The position numbers were made by a program, and so were the translations under genes. A stretch of 64,000 nt of DNA from Membranipora membranacea (Eukaryota > Bryozoa > Gymnolaemata > Cheilostomatida > Membraniporidae), in NCBI GenBank assembly GCA_914767715.1, contig OU612067.1:12026001-12090000 (forward strand), written 5' to 3'. Below are positions 42,512-56,200 of this stretch, one piece after another. How positions within the stretch are numbered: the stretch's first letter is position 1; each line of letters starts with the position of its first letter. The notes under the pieces were generated by a model, which saw only the letters and a program-made list of their open reading frames with translations, was not told the DNA's origin and made no database searches.

Positions 42512-45150
42512 TGGCAATGAATTTTTATAGCGCATATCTTAATATCCGTGGATTGGCAAGCAAACTGGAAGAGGTTCGTTTAATTCTTAGTGATCACAAA
42601 TTTAGTATACTGTGTTTGGCTGAAACATTTTTGAATGAAAATGATGACAGCTGCCTATATGAGGTACCAGGATATACGATGATAAGAAGGGATAGGCTCT
42701 GTAACAATGGTGGGGGATTACTCTGCTATGTCCATGATTCACTGGTCATTGAACATCTGGAAAATTTAGATCTTTACATGAATGAGAGTATAACAGTCAA
42801 GGTCAGACCCAGAAGCCAAAAGAGTTTTTTGGTCACATACTTATATAGACCTCCCCAATCAAAAGCATCATGGAACACAGACTTTTCAGAGTTTGTCGAG
42901 CGTTGTTATGGTTTGAACGATAAAATTATAATATTTGGTGATTTCAATATTGATTTGCTGAATCCAACTTCGAAAAACAGGTGGTTAGATAATGTTACCT
43001 CTCCACTACTGTTGAATCAACTTATATCTGAACCCACTCGCATAACTAATTCATCAAGGACACTAATTGACCACATCTATTCAAGTAAAAGTGACAATAT
43101 TGCTAAATCTGGTGTCATCAAATATTCACTGAGTGATCATTTCATGATAGTAGCTTCAAGAGAGATTGATAGAAATGTTAAAATATCTAAACAAAGATGT
43201 AAGGTAACATTTTTGGATTATTCATTTGCAACACCTGAAAACATTTTTAACACATTCTCAAGGGAAAATTTTGGTTATGTACTGTATGAAAGATCAATAG
43301 ACTCAATGTTTGAGAAGTTCTATAGCCATTTGAATCATCTTATATCAAAACTCGTGTTTGAGAAGACTCGTTTTGTAAGAACGCATAATCTTCCAAAATG
43401 GTTGGATGATGAGGTAAAAATGAACATCAAAATCAGAGATCAACTCAAACAAAACGGTGATTGGGAAGGATATAAAAAACAGCGAAATTATGTCACTAAT
43501 ATGATCAGACAAAAGAAGAAAAGAGCTATTTCTAATACTATTAAAGAGTCTAAAGGTAATACAAAACCTGTTTGGGATGTATTAAAGAATAAAAAGAAGG
43601 AGACTTTCCCTGCGACAAATTTGAGTGCAGATCAATTTAACAGCCATTTCACATCCATTGCAAAATCAATCACAAAAAACCTTGTTGTAACAGATGAGAT
43701 GACATTTCCCGTATCCAAACATAATTTGACAGACATACCACAATTCACCCCTTTCACATGTACAAGAATATTGTTCCACATTCCTGATAGTAAAAGTACA
43801 GGACCTGACAGAATTACAGTGAAGATGTTGAAGCTTGTTTGGCCTTATATTGTGGATATTGTCACCGATATGTTTAACAGGGTTTTAAGCAAAGGACAGT
43901 TCCCTTCAACATGGAAACTAGCTCGAGTTTCACCAATACATAAATCTGGGGATATAAATAACCCATCAAATTATAGGCCAATTTCAGTCTTGCCTGTTCT
44001 TTCAAAAATATTTGAGAAACACATAAATCACCATCTGCAAGAATATCTCACTAAGAACAAAATCATCCATGAGCTTCAATGTGGATTTAGAAAAGGCCAT
44101 TCTTGTTCAGACAGTTTATTTAAAATTATTTCAGACTCTTTGGTGGAGAAAATTAATGGAAATGTTATGACATTACTTTTTCTGGATTTTAAAAAGGCAT
44201 TTGACTGTGTATCCCATGTTTTACTACACAATAAGTTGAAGGCTTGCGGCATCGGAGGAAATATGTTAAAACTTCTTGACACCTTTCTGACAGACAGAAG
44301 GCAGTTTGTTAAACTCAATAATATTGAATCTTGTAGATTGCCTATCACAATAGGGGTCCCTCAAGGTTCAATCCTAGCACCAACTTTGTTTCTCATCTTC
44401 ATAAATGATTTATTAACTTCATCAAAATCAGACTCATCATCATATGCATATGCTGATGATACAGTGTTCCTGTCATCTAATAAAAACCTTCAGCAACTAA
44501 AGGCAAAGGCATCTGAAGATTTAAGTGGCATTTTGGATTGGTGCAATCGTAACCGGATGGTTATAAATGTTCAGAAATCTCATTACATGCTACTTAATAT
44601 CTCAGATCCGCTTTATGACCTGGAACTGTACATAGGGCATGAAAAACTAAACAGACAGAAAACTACAAGGCTTCTGGGTTTTGTGTTGAATGACTCGCTT
44701 TCATGGCAGGATCATCTAGAGTATGTATATAAAAAGGTACAACAGAATGTTTACCTACTTCAAAATTTGAGATACTTCTTGGATATAGCAAGTGCCCGCA
44801 CATTTTACTTCCAGTTTATCTATTGTCACCTTATATATGGTATCCATATCATTGGCAACTTGTCCTGCAATAATGCCCTCAATAGATTATTTTTGTTGCA
44901 AAAACGGGCTTTACGCATTATCGCCAATGTGCATTACATCCCGTATTATCTCATTTCAACCGAATCCATTACACAATCATTACAACTCCTACCTCTTCCT
45001 AAGCTTGTTTGTTATTTCACTTCACTTTTTGCGCATAAGATAAACAATTTTTTAACACCACCATTTATATATAGAGGATTTAAAAACACTACCAAGTTCA
45101 ATTTTCGTGATAAACATTTACTTTTATATCATACAGACAATCTAAGATAA
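42508..45150 (+). CDS. LINE ORF2: APE endonuclease and reverse transcriptase
   Basis: 880 residues from ATG 42508. Endonuclease (about 1-230): 'YLNIRGLASKLEEV', 'CLAETFLNEND' (catalytic Glu), 'IFGDFNIDLL', 'LIDHIYSS', 'LSDHFMI'. RT (about 430-720): 'DSKSTGPDRITVKMLK', 'VSPIHKSGDINNPSNYRPIS', 'LFLDFKKAFDCVSHVLL' (motif A), 'GVPQGSILAPTLFLIFINDL' (motif B), 'YAYADDTVF' (motif C). It would nick the target and prime reverse transcription. All key residues are present and no frame break was seen. Overlap with the ORF1 stop suggests translation by termination and restart. Confidence 0.92.
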   Translation: MMAMNFYSAYLNIRGLASKLEEVRLILSDHKFSILCLAETFLNENDDSCLYEVPGYTMIRRDRLCNNGGGLLCYVHDSLVIEHLENLDLYMNESITVKVRPRSQKSFLVTYLYRPPQSKASWNTDFSEFVERCYGLNDKIIIFGDFNIDLLNPTSKNRWLDNVTSPLLLNQLISEPTRITNSSRTLIDHIYSSKSDNIAKSGVIKYSLSDHFMIVASREIDRNVKISKQRCKVTFLDYSFATPENIFNTFSRENFGYVLYERSIDSMFEKFYSHLNHLISKLVFEKTRFVRTHNLPKWLDDEVKMNIKIRDQLKQNGDWEGYKKQRNYVTNMIRQKKKRAISNTIKESKGNTKPVWDVLKNKKKETFPATNLSADQFNSHFTSIAKSITKNLVVTDEMTFPVSKHNLTDIPQFTPFTCTRILFHIPDSKSTGPDRITVKMLKLVWPYIVDIVTDMFNRVLSKGQFPSTWKLARVSPIHKSGDINNPSNYRPISVLPVLSKIFEKHINHHLQEYLTKNKIIHELQCGFRKGHSCSDSLFKIISDSLVEKINGNVMTLLFLDFKKAFDCVSHVLLHNKLKACGIGGNMLKLLDTFLTDRRQFVKLNNIESCRLPITIGVPQGSILAPTLFLIFINDLLTSSKSDSSSYAYADDTVFLSSNKNLQQLKAKASEDLSGILDWCNRNRMVINVQKSHYMLLNISDPLYDLELYIGHEKLNRQKTTRLLGFVLNDSLSWQDHLEYVYKKVQQNVYLLQNLRYFLDIASARTFYFQFIYCHLIYGIHIIGNLSCNNALNRLFLLQKRALRIIANVHYIPYYLISTESITQSLQLLPLPKLVCYFTSLFAHKINNFLTPPFIYRGFKNTTKFNFRDKHLLLYHTDNLR

Positions 45151-45390
45151 AAAGTTTCTGCTACATACAATTCTTTACCGTTACATTTGAGATCTAAAGA
45201 GAAGTTCAGTTCATTCAAAACTTTACTTTTCAACCATGTATTATCGACTTGACCAACATCATTGATGATATTATTTCCCTTCTGTTTCTCTTTTTTTGTT
45301 ATAAAAAAAATTGTTTTCTGGCACTGAGTGCAAAACATTTCGAATGAGATGACTTTTGATGCCAATAAAAAGTATATATATATCTTTATT

Positions 45391-47213
45391 ATTCATCTCA
45401 GTGGGGGTCTGGGTGTAATGTGTCGATATTCTATAACGCTTAGAAATCATTGTTTTTAAACAATTTTATTGAGCATTTCATAAATGAAATTTATTATTTT
45501 TAGTGTATTCAAATTAGAGACTAGATTCGTTCAATCATGTCAAGTTCGTTACAAGCTAAATTTTAAAAGCATTCTCAAATGCAAATTGGAATTTAGCCAT
45601 ATCAATTTCACATAAAAGACTTGAATAGGCAGTGCAGTGAGAGTATTTATAATCTTTGGTATTATTAGTTTTGCAGTGCAGTATTTTTTACATAGCTCAC
45701 CACAACTAGAATCTAATACCTGATCATTCATTAATAATATGGCATAAATTATTGTAAAGCAACATTTAGCATTGTTTATATATTATTCATCTCTGCCAAC
45801 GAGCAAAATCTGAGTTTTTAGCTTACATTCTAAAATCCTCTGAGTAGCCTGAGTTGAGTCCAAAAATCTGAGTAATTCGGGCTAAACCTGAGTGGTTGAG
45901 AGCTCTGTCGAAAACAATGGGGAGTAAACTGTTCTCATGCTGTAGCCATACTAATAGATGGTAAATACATTAATATTTGAATGTTGGCTATGTGTTGTCA
46001 GTCCTGAAAGGTTATTTCTGCAACCGCCAATGGCAAGAAAATAGAGTATAAAAGCAGAAGCATCTACAACCAATTATATCTGTTGCTGGGAAATGGGGAT
46101 ATCTGGCTCCCTCTGGCATCCTATCAAATACAAGTGATGTCAGAGGATATTGGCCAACAATAAAGCTGCCCATAGGCAACCTCTACAGAAGGTTGCTGGC
46201 TAAACCTTGCCGGCTGGGAGAAAACATTATTAGGAAAAAAATGCAAGCAAACGTCTGTTAAAAATTCACCTCCAAGGTATGTGATAAACACTGTTGCAAA
46301 CATTACATCATTACCATCAGACTACTGATTATTGGCACAGAACTTCCTTGTACATTTTAACACTCTTCTCCCCACCGAGCGATCAAATCATCATCACCTC
46401 AATAATAGCCACAAAGGGAAAGTCCCCAACATGACTGCACATTACATCCTTATTAATCAAATTCATGGGCCAAACCCATAGATTTATGTATTGAGTATGA
46501 TTGGAAAGTATGATGTATGAAGAAGTTAGGAAGAAAAGTAGTAGTGCAACAGTTAATAAAACATGACTAACACTTTACTCAACTTTACCTTTAATGATGT
46601 TAACCTTATCGGAAAGTATCCAATGAAAGAAGGCCACACTGAGTAAAACGACTTCTGAGCCAATCACAATGTTGTAAGAACATGATTGGCTGGAAGGTCG
46701 TTTTACTAACAGTCATGTGACACCCAGCCTTATGGTCTAGATTGATAAAATTCCCAGATCTGAGGCTAAAGTAGGTATCATTTTATTGGATAGACAGGAG
46801 CACACAATGACCTATCTATACTGTTTTTTAAATCTATGGCCAAACCTTTATACACTTGATTCAGACCACTTAATTCAGGCGGACTATTATTAGCTCTCAA
46901 TTCACACAACTACTAACTTCAATGTTCAATAAGATTTCAATAGAAGGACAAGAAATGAGCAAAAGCAAACAATAGAATATAATATTCGCCTAAATCTAAC
47001 CTCATAATATGCTTACTTGCTATTAACAAGGAAGTTAGCTTAGAAATGTTGCGAACTGTTTTCAGAAAACAACTGCATTTGGCTGCTTGATTTCTTGGTG
47101 ATAACATTGTTTGTAGCTGATAACACAAGCACTGTCATGCTGTGATTTTGATGAGAGCATACTCTCTGTCTAGTGTCAGGCTTCTCAGGATATCAGCTAC
47201 TGAGGGACTAACT
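45391..47213. other. Spacer and presumed promoter region of gene 3
   Basis: No exon was found. A 65-bp imperfect hairpin lies at 46642-46706. The promoter of gene 3 should be just upstream of 47214, but no TATA box or other core element could be assigned. Confidence 0.4.
46642..46706. repeat. Short inverted repeat
   Basis: 'GTAAAACGACTTCTGAGCCA' at 46642 pairs with 'TGGCTGGAAGGTCGTTTTAC' ending at 46706 with a few mismatches. The loop is about 17 bp. It is a small MITE-like hairpin. Confidence 0.65.
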
Positions 47214-50200
47214 ATGGATGACTCCAAATTTTGGATTCTCAAAGTTTATCTGCTCTCCCTTTTAATATCAGGTATGGGAATAGTCATTTGATATTTGTGA
47301 ACGGTTCACAAAGTTTGTAGATAGATTCGCTGTGCAAAGTGTAACTGTTGTCAACTTGAACGATACTATTATGGTATACCTTCGTTGCAAATTTGCCCCC
47401 AAAGCGATCCTCACTCTGTACAAGCATTAAGATGATACAGGGAGAGAATTCCAAGTTTTGAAATTGGGGTGCCATGGCTGAACTCTCAATTCTGATTTCT
47501 AGGAATACCTTTTGAGAGCTACTCTAGACCAGCATGGGTATTTGCATATAACAAGGTATGGTAATTGTGCTCGCAGCAAGTTTAGTAGATAACATAGCGC
47601 CTGAGAATATTTTATACCAATAACAAATTTACCAAGAGATCTTGAACAGTTTGTTTGGGTGGTCGAAAGAAAACTTGATCGCAATTTTTTTAAATTGCCC
47701 CTCCCTTATAGTTCTTGCCTCTTTTCTAGTTGACAAGAGAACCTTGATTATTCATAAGGGTTCGAAGCTGTCTAAGCCTCTCTGAGAATTGTCACCAAGG
47801 CAAAGTCATGATTGATGACGACCAGCTCGCCACAAATTATAACTGATTTATTAAATGTTCCCCAATTTGACCCATCCCCCCTCTTCCCACCACATTTGGA
47901 TCAAGTTCATGCAGGCGATTTACCATGACATCGAACATGACAAAATAATGTGATGAACTTTTGATGGATGTTATTCATAACCTTAGAACTATTATGGGCA
48001 GAGGCTGCAAGGCCATTAATATTGTATGGTAGTGAATATCATTATTCGGTAAGATGACAGGTAGATAAAAATAATCTTTCTAATCCTTAAGGTCAATAAA
48101 AAGAGAGACGTGTTATTATGGGATCTAAATTGTCATAAAACTTGTAGAATATGGAGTATAAGGGAGTATGTTCTGGTGGCCTGATATGGGAAAAAAATTG
48201 GGTTAAAAATTGCAAGTTTGTCTCTGTCCGAGGACTGAGAAGTATCAGTGCCTTAAGGGCTCGGCCCCAATATTCGGTACCAAGTTGCTCTCAGTTTTCA
48301 GGCAGGTCGGAGCACACCTGGGGCGTCAATTGAGCCAAGTAGTCAGTAGACTTCAGCAGGATTCGAACCCAAGACCTTCGACGCTTTTGACTCCTACTCC
48401 TGTGTATGCAATTGATAACATTTCTGATATGCTTAGCAGAATCACTGCATGTACAAGATCTAGTAAATATAGCTTCCAGCAGTAAAATAGGCAAAGGCAA
48501 AGCAATCTAAGTGGTGCTTAGTTCAAGGCTCTAAATATGCCGATTTTAAATTGGTTTGGCTGTTGTTATTGGCCCTTTTCTACATGTGACCACATCACTG
48601 TAGTTTCATCATTATGCTGCTCTTGTAAATATTCTGACCGCTTGTCTCACATTCAGATGCCTAATTTAAGAACCTTTTTAAACATTAACAAATATGTATA
48701 TATATAGAGTCTGAATTAGGTGGCGTTAGAATCTGGCTGAAGGGACCGATTTTCCTTGTCTGGAGTTCTTAAGACGAGTACATTGTTTTGTGTTTATAGC
48801 AGAATGTAGCAATCCAATAACTGAACATGAATGATTTCACTCTACCCATTGTTATTACAAGGGTGGTCCCTGTGGTCACTGGCCAAGTGCTTGTAAATGT
48901 TTTTCCGAAAATGGCTGTAACACCTTAAAACTGGCTCTATTCTTGAGTTCCAATAAGGTTGAACAAAATAACTATTGTGAGTTTTTTTTGCCTGTGTACT
49001 TGGTAGCTGGTGATAATAATTTCGGTTGCCTGATAATTCAGATGCAATGTAACATAATCATAACAGGGAGGGTGAAAGGGAGAGGCTATCCAAATCCTTC
49101 CTGGTGATCATTATACCAATATTGTGGAGTTCCATTAAGTTTAAGTATTGTCTTCTCTTGTTATCTGTAAGGACAACTCCTTGCAAGGACAACTCCTAGT
49201 ATTTTATTTGCACATTACTAAATTTCTTGCTCTAATGCTAATAAGTTTGCCGGTATATATGCCAACATACCAATTCATGACCAAAGCCTAGGGGAGAAGG
49301 ATTTTGCATGTGATGTCAATCACACCTTACAACTACTTTGACACAACCACGACACTTGGTGACCGTTTTTAAATTTTCTCCCTTGATTGATAGTCAGGTG
49401 AATTTCCGTGTTTTGCTTATTAATTATGTGCATCGCAAGGCGAAATATCTTATATGCATGTATTGCCAAATAATAATTTTGTGTCATATCCTACTGATGT
49501 ATAAGCGACTATTTCATTATTTGCTTTTCTAATTTTTAGATTCAGGATCCTCACAAACAGTACCACAAAATGTGGCACAAGGTAAATCAACATCAGTATC
49601 ATCAGGCTACGGGAGATGGGGAGACAAAGATAACCTCGTGGATGGATCAGATACGGCTTCTGTAACTAAAAATGGAGGTATCATTACTGACTGTACAGGC
49701 TGTTTTGCTAGCAAACCTCATGCTGGTTATTGGCAGGTCGACCTCGGAGACAAGTATTTTGTACCATATTTAAAGATAGTGAGAGTAGCAGGTGAGATGA
49801 AGCTTGGTCAGCGAATCCATCATCATTTGATACTAGATTGGAAATGATAGCAATGATATCCATAGTTTATTCAAAAGCCTGATCCTTTCTGGGTTTGCAG
49901 ATCCAGTTTGTATTAGTATGTTTGCATTTTATTGCCGGGTAATTGGATAATTGGTCTAGAAGGAGTTGTTAATTGCCTATCCGATTGCTATCAGGGGAAA
50001 CTCCTTGACTGATTTGTTGAGCAAGAAGCATTAAAGGTTGTTGACTAAGTCAAACACTTTTATTTCAATTTCAGGTTTCCCTCATGACATAACTGGGGTG
50101 ATTGTCGTTGTGTCTGAGAACGATGGAGGTGAAGATGAGGAGATACCGTACATAAGAGATACAAACAACCACACCACACAACATAACCTTCAATACGTAC

Positions 50201-50278
50201 ACTATGTACAATATGTGAGACTCAAGACGACTCAGCTTTCCGGGTTGATATTCGATGAGATCGAAGTATATGCATTCA
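47214..50278 (+). CDS. Gene 3 signal peptide and F5/8-type C (fucolectin-like) domain
   Basis: Exon 1 (47214-47271): 'MDDSKFWILKVYLLSLLISG', a short signal peptide ending at a GTATGG donor in phase 1. Exon 2 (49540-49791): 'PQNVAQGKSTSVSSGYG', 'NLVDGSDTAS', 'YWQVDLGDKYFVPYLKIVRV'. Exon 3 (50075-50278): 'VIVVVSENDGG', then 'YVRLKTTQLSGLIFDEIEVY'. 'NVA.GK..' at the start, 'W.VDLG' in the middle and 'L...EIEVY' at the end fit the discoidin/fucolectin fold that binds glycans or lipids. Both domain exons are phase 1-1. The start ATG was chosen because the hydrophobic leader and splice phase agree; there is no long open frame to confirm it. Confidence 0.75.
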
Positions 50279-53200
50279 GTAAGTGAAATGTCAGCTGATG
50301 CCTGAAAGCTTGAGTATACAGTTCAGATTACTGAATCTATGTTGGTCTATAGTCAAACCTTGTTCAATATTATATTTATGAGGTATTGTAATGAGTTTTG
50401 TTCTGTACACAAATCTATCATTGTTAAGTCTTGTCAATCCAAGACTTAATTTCTCATGACTCATCATGCTTGGTTGGAGATCAAGTGCAGACTGATCATA
50501 TGATATGTAATATATATTCTTTTTGCATTCATATCTACGATCAATAGAGCTTGAATAGACTCAGGTAGCTTGAGTTACCAGGAAGTAGGTGTGACAACCT
50601 GAGATAAGATTCTAGATTAAGTTACGGGTACACATGACTCCAGTAGTCAGAAAAAACACATTCTATTTTTCAGATACTAAGCTGTTTATCCCCACTCATG
50701 TAACCGCAACCAGCCCAAATGCAGATACAGTGAGAATAAACTGGCAGCCACCACCGTCAGCATCAGGATATACAATGAAATACCAGGTGAGTTAGTGGGA
50801 GTTAGTGAGTTAGTGGGGTGATACAGAACGGATAGTGTCTCATTATTATGATCACGATTATCATGATAGTTTGAGTCGAGAGCATACTATACTCAGGAAA
50901 AGTCATGCAAGATATAGGCAGTTCCAATTCGATGCTCTGTCCCTACTATGTTGCTGTCCTATGCAAGGCCTGGTTCCAGTTATTCCTAAAATACACTTTG
51001 AATGCTGACTTTCTCTACAATTAGTTTCACATTTAGCAACAAGCTATTGAACACAGATCTCCTGAAAATTTTAAGTGTTGCAGGGAATGCATTCCACATG
51101 TTATTTTGTTATCATACTTGAATGTAGAGGATATTCATTTCCTCATCATAAAAAAGTTTAATACAGTAGATTTTTTTAGTTTTCCACTGATGAATTATAG
51201 CACAACTTCATTTTTTTTACTCGCTTCCCCATGACTACCTGACAATGTAATGCCTTGATGCCATAATTCACTTTTGGCATTGATTCCATTCAGCTTATTT
51301 ATAGCATGAAGAAAATTAATTTGAGTACCGAACAATTGCCATGACAATTCTATGCTAGCTATTATGACAAATTAAGCTGTGACTTAGACTGTGCGAATAA
51401 ATGTTTCTATGATTTCCAATAGTACCGATGTGGTGATGAAAGCTGGAGTAATATGCAAAGTTCAGATTTCCAAGTATCAGCTACAGTAACTGGTTTGACC
51501 CGTAGTAGTATCTATACCTGTTCTGTAAGAGTCGACAAGTCACCAGCGACCCCTAACACAGCTATTGTAGAGACTTGGTGTTCAGGTACAAATTATATTA
51601 CTGCGCTTAGCAAGTGGGGATGTAACAATATAAGACATTGCACCCAAAAAAAATGATGATGAGAATCTTCGATCCGCGCATATTATTGTATTGCTGCAGA
51701 AAGCTTAAAAGAAATTTAACAATAATTACCATTACTTTCACAACGATGAAAAAAATAAGGAGTGTACACCCTTTTTCTTTCAAATTTTGAAAAGAATTTC
51801 GCTAAATACACAAACAAATTTATGTTTGACTTGAGCAAGTTTCCTTTTGAAAATTCAAGGAATTGTCCGCCCAACACCAGTATCACTATCAGCTGAGAAT
51901 CCAACTCAAGTTAATAGGGATGGGAGAGAAAGATGGAGATTTGAAATCACATGGAGTGTAGGTATTAATTTATTATTTCATTACTATTTTCATTTCTATT
52001 GATATTCTAACTTGTCATTGCCTGCCAATGAGTACATTCTATAATATCTTTTCGATAATTGATATAGCTTTAATTTTAATCTCAATTTTGATAATTCTTG
52101 AAACACTTACCTCAATGAAAAAGTTCATCTATCCACAGAAGTAGTGCTTAGTGCTTGGAAAAAAATCAGAATGTTAAGTTGATGGGTTTATAGAAACTTG
52201 AACAAGTAAAAATGAGGTTAGTTCACTGTCTTGGTATATCGTGCTAAAAAGTCCTTCCATTAGCATCCATGAAAGTATCAGACTTTACCTTTTATGTGTT
52301 AAAACCAATTGATCATGATGTATGCGCTGTGTTATTCTCAATTATTTTTATTTACATGCTTCTCAATAGATGCCATCAGACTACAGACTGAGTTGCTTGA
52401 CAAGTGTCGATGGCAAATACAAGGTTGAAGTAGATGAAATTATTCAAACCCAAGGTCAACCAGGAACAAGTTACACTTATTATACTGACGGAAATGTGAA
52501 CTTAGCGATCAAAGTTTGGTCACGCAACAGGGAAGGTCATCTCTCTACACCAGCTCATTTATCTTTGATCACACCAACTGGATTACGTGAGTACTATTAA
52601 ATGAATCCATAATTCGATTAATTAGATTAAGGATTTATCATTTATTGCATGTATAATAAGTCAATCGTTCCATTCCATATATATATATAATGGAGTTGCG
52701 ATCAAAAGATACCATGTAGCCAAACAAACCTGAGTAGCTCAGTAGACTGTCGCGGTTTCAAACCTAGACCTTTCAACACTTGCATGCTGAAAAGCTGGTA
52801 CTCTAACAAACTGAGCCACTTCCCAAATTTATAGATTTCTAACTTGAGAAATCAATTTTTTGAAAACCCAAAATTTGATCTTAGAAAAATAAATGTCGTT
52901 GTTTTTCTTCTGCAAATATTTTTGTTGGCAGTAAAAGTGTGCAGTATTTTAGCAGTAGTTTACTCAGTAAAGTAAAATAAGTTAATTAATTTATTTAATT
53001 ACTTTATATAATTTATTTCATTTTATTCATATTATTTTATTTTAATAAATCAATTGATATTAATTCCGTTAAATTTATTCTATAAAGCTAATTTATTTAA
53101 TCGAGTAAAAACTCAGGTAAGTTGAGTAATTTAGATTACGCACCTGGATAACAGTTATAGAAACCAACTCATTACGGTCAACACTTCTATTTTTTAGTCC

Positions 53201-56200
53201 AGCCTCATAAGCACAAGGTAGCATCATCAATTTGGTTAAATTTTATTCAGCTCAAATATTCGTATTGGACAAGAGATGATAAACCATAGAATCTTGCTGC
53301 ATTTGAATACTGGACTTCATGATTTCACATATGGCATGATTGGCATTCTTCTTCACTGATAGTTAGATATATCAGTGTGGTAATCACACATTCTGATTAT
53401 TTTCAGCTCCACAAGTGAGACCGACGAATGTTGGCCTTACAGCTCCAGTAGACAACTGTGTTCAGGTGTCATATACAGAGGTTCAGTACCCTAATGCACC
53501 TGATTCACAGATTATCTACCAGGTACTTTATCAATTTCATTATTATCGAGTTAGGTATACTAAAATGTTTCAAAAATGAGACGCCAAAGATGGGCATTCA
53601 AAAGCATTTACAAATTGTTGAAAAATATCCTCATTACAGAAAACTCCATATCTTTATGGGCAGTAGCCAGTTGCATGAAACAATTATAGTTGAGAGTTTG
53701 TTGGTGCAGCCCATGTTGCATGCTAAGACATATTTTAGGTACTTAGTCCGATCCTACACTAGAGTGTTCTGAGATGAGTGGCAGGACATGTCTTACAGCC
53801 AAGACCTTGTACATTCCATTTATGAATGAACTGTCTTGCCATTGATACTGATCTGATCCTTGTAAACATACAACGCATTGCTTGTGAATATCTTGTAAAT
53901 ATATCTTTTTTTAGTACAAGTGTACCGCCATGAGTAACTGGCAGACCATCCCCACTAACAAAAGAAAATGTGATTACTCAGCTCATCAGATCATTTCATG
54001 TGAAATAAGAGCCCGTAACAACAACAACAACAATAAGAACAGTGATACTGCTACAACTGCTTCCATCTACACAAAATGCGGAAGTAAGAATTTTTTATAG
54101 CCGTTCTACTATTTAACTATAAACTTTAACAAGTGAAGTTTGTTTATATCACTTTTATTGACATCGATTCTCATCTCAAGGATGTTCATCCAAGTATGTC
54201 AATTGAACCACACAAAAATGGAAAATGTCATTATATACAGAGCACACCACACAATTCAAGCATCTGGAGACCACCAAATTGTGCCCTGACTCAGCAGAGT
54301 TTGAATTAAGTTACGACACATGAATGCATTGAAAATTGGCTGAAGGGACCAATTTTCCTTTTCTGAATGCTCTGAAATACAATGTCTGAAGTAAGAGGAG
54401 TCTACCGTTTAAGGATGACAGACAATAATTATGGGTCGACATCATCAAGTTTTTATTAACTAGTTGAAATAATTCTTTCTTCTAGATATATAACTGCTTC
54501 AAGTTAAAGTGGGTCAAGTTCATAGGGACTTATCAATGAAATTTACCTATATATGTACCCATACTGAATTTGCATGAAATTACATAGGATTTGCATAAGT
54601 CTCATTAATTTATAATGAATATAATCTTCATAGTTTGTATAGATTTCCCTATTTGCGCCTTAAATCAAATATATTCTCCTTGCCAGCAAGCAGCATTTAT
54701 AACTATTTCTATTAGCAACATCATTCTTGGAGCTTATCACACTATAAGTAAGCAAGCGATGAAATTTACACATTTAAGTTATCAATTCATTTGAGACATG
54801 GATATGGAGCTTCTCTGACTCTCTGAAATTCTGCTGAACATTGCCAAACCAAGCAATATGTGTAAGCAAAGAGCAGTTAACATGACTATTATGGGATGAC
54901 TGCTCATGGTTATCTTACATGTCGAAGTTATTATTGATGTGATACTTTCGTGTTTATAAACAGATCCTGATGAAGTAACTACAAATTCTCAGCCTAGTAG
55001 ATCAGTGTCACCAGAGATGAACAATGGAAGGCTTCGCTGGAAATACACAATCACTTGGCAGGTAAGAAATTAGATGAAAAAAACAGCTAACATCTTATAT
55101 CCGTGAGCAGCTTTTTGAATCACATTCAGCTATAAATTACCAGGGAGAATGAAACCTGCTGATTAATTGTCCATTTACGTGGCAGCACATATAACGCCAT
55201 TGCAGCTGTCTTTTTCATCAATTTGCTTTTATTGCCTTCTAGAATCCAATAAATATGAGGTGTGCAAGTATCCGGACGAGTAACCCATACCAAATACGTG
55301 GATATGGCAATATACCATGGACCAACTTACAAACCAATACATATGAGTTTTACACAGATGGTAACGAGGTAATCTCGCTTGGTGTTAAAGTTTATAATAA
55401 CGATGATCGTGGCTCATCCGAAAAGATCATATCATTTACAACTAGCAGTGACATAGGTAAGTGTAAAATTTAATATGTTTCTAAAGGCCTCCATGATTTA
55501 AACTGTCGATTATGTGAATGGGATTGGGAAACTGCAGATTGAGGTTAAAATTTTCCATGTGAAAAGAATCATAAAATTTTGTTAGGGTGGAAGCTGCAGC
55601 AGTAGAGAGGGCTGACTCAACTGTTTTATTATTTATGAATATACGATATTTTCATCGACATTACCAGATACATCCATTTGGTGTCAGCCCAATGATTACC
55701 AAAGTGCCCATCTTTGTTCAGACAGTTAATCCTTGAAAATGTGTCATTGATGAATGTTGCTGCTATTTGTCAAATCTGGTTAGAGGTTACCATAAGAGAC
55801 ATAACTATCAAATATTAGCTTGAATTACATTTCAGCTCCACAGATTAGACCGAGGAATGTTGGCCTTACTGCTCCAGCAGACGGCTGCATTCATATGTCA
55901 CACACAGGGGTTCATATCGGAGCTGTGATAAATCATTAGTTGATCCAGAAATGTGATTTATTTGGTCCGGAAAATCCTTTTGTATTTAGGTATTTCAAAT
56001 TATGTTTGACACCTCATGTGCCATTCACTTCAGCGTATGTGATAGCTTACATCGAGAAAAGACAACATAGAACACGAATCCATGTCAGATCATAGGAACT
56101 AAAGAAATCAGCGTCAACAATATTTTCAGAAACTCAATTTCAAGACTCTGTTATCATTTTTGCTTTTGGGAATTTCTTCAGATTCATCATATACGAATAT

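Larger units (their letters stand above)
40915..45390 (+). mobile_element. Full-coding APE-type LINE (CR1/Jockey group), intact ORFs
   Basis: Two long ORFs without stops (526 and 880 codons) overlap by four bases and are followed by a short 3' tail ending in 'AATAAAAAGTATATATATAT'. The endonuclease is APE-type and the RT has 'YADD'. The clade (CR1, Jockey, Daphne or similar) cannot be fixed by eye. Intact ORFs suggest recent insertion, in contrast to all other elements in the window. The exact 5' end and target duplication were not resolved. Confidence 0.8.
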
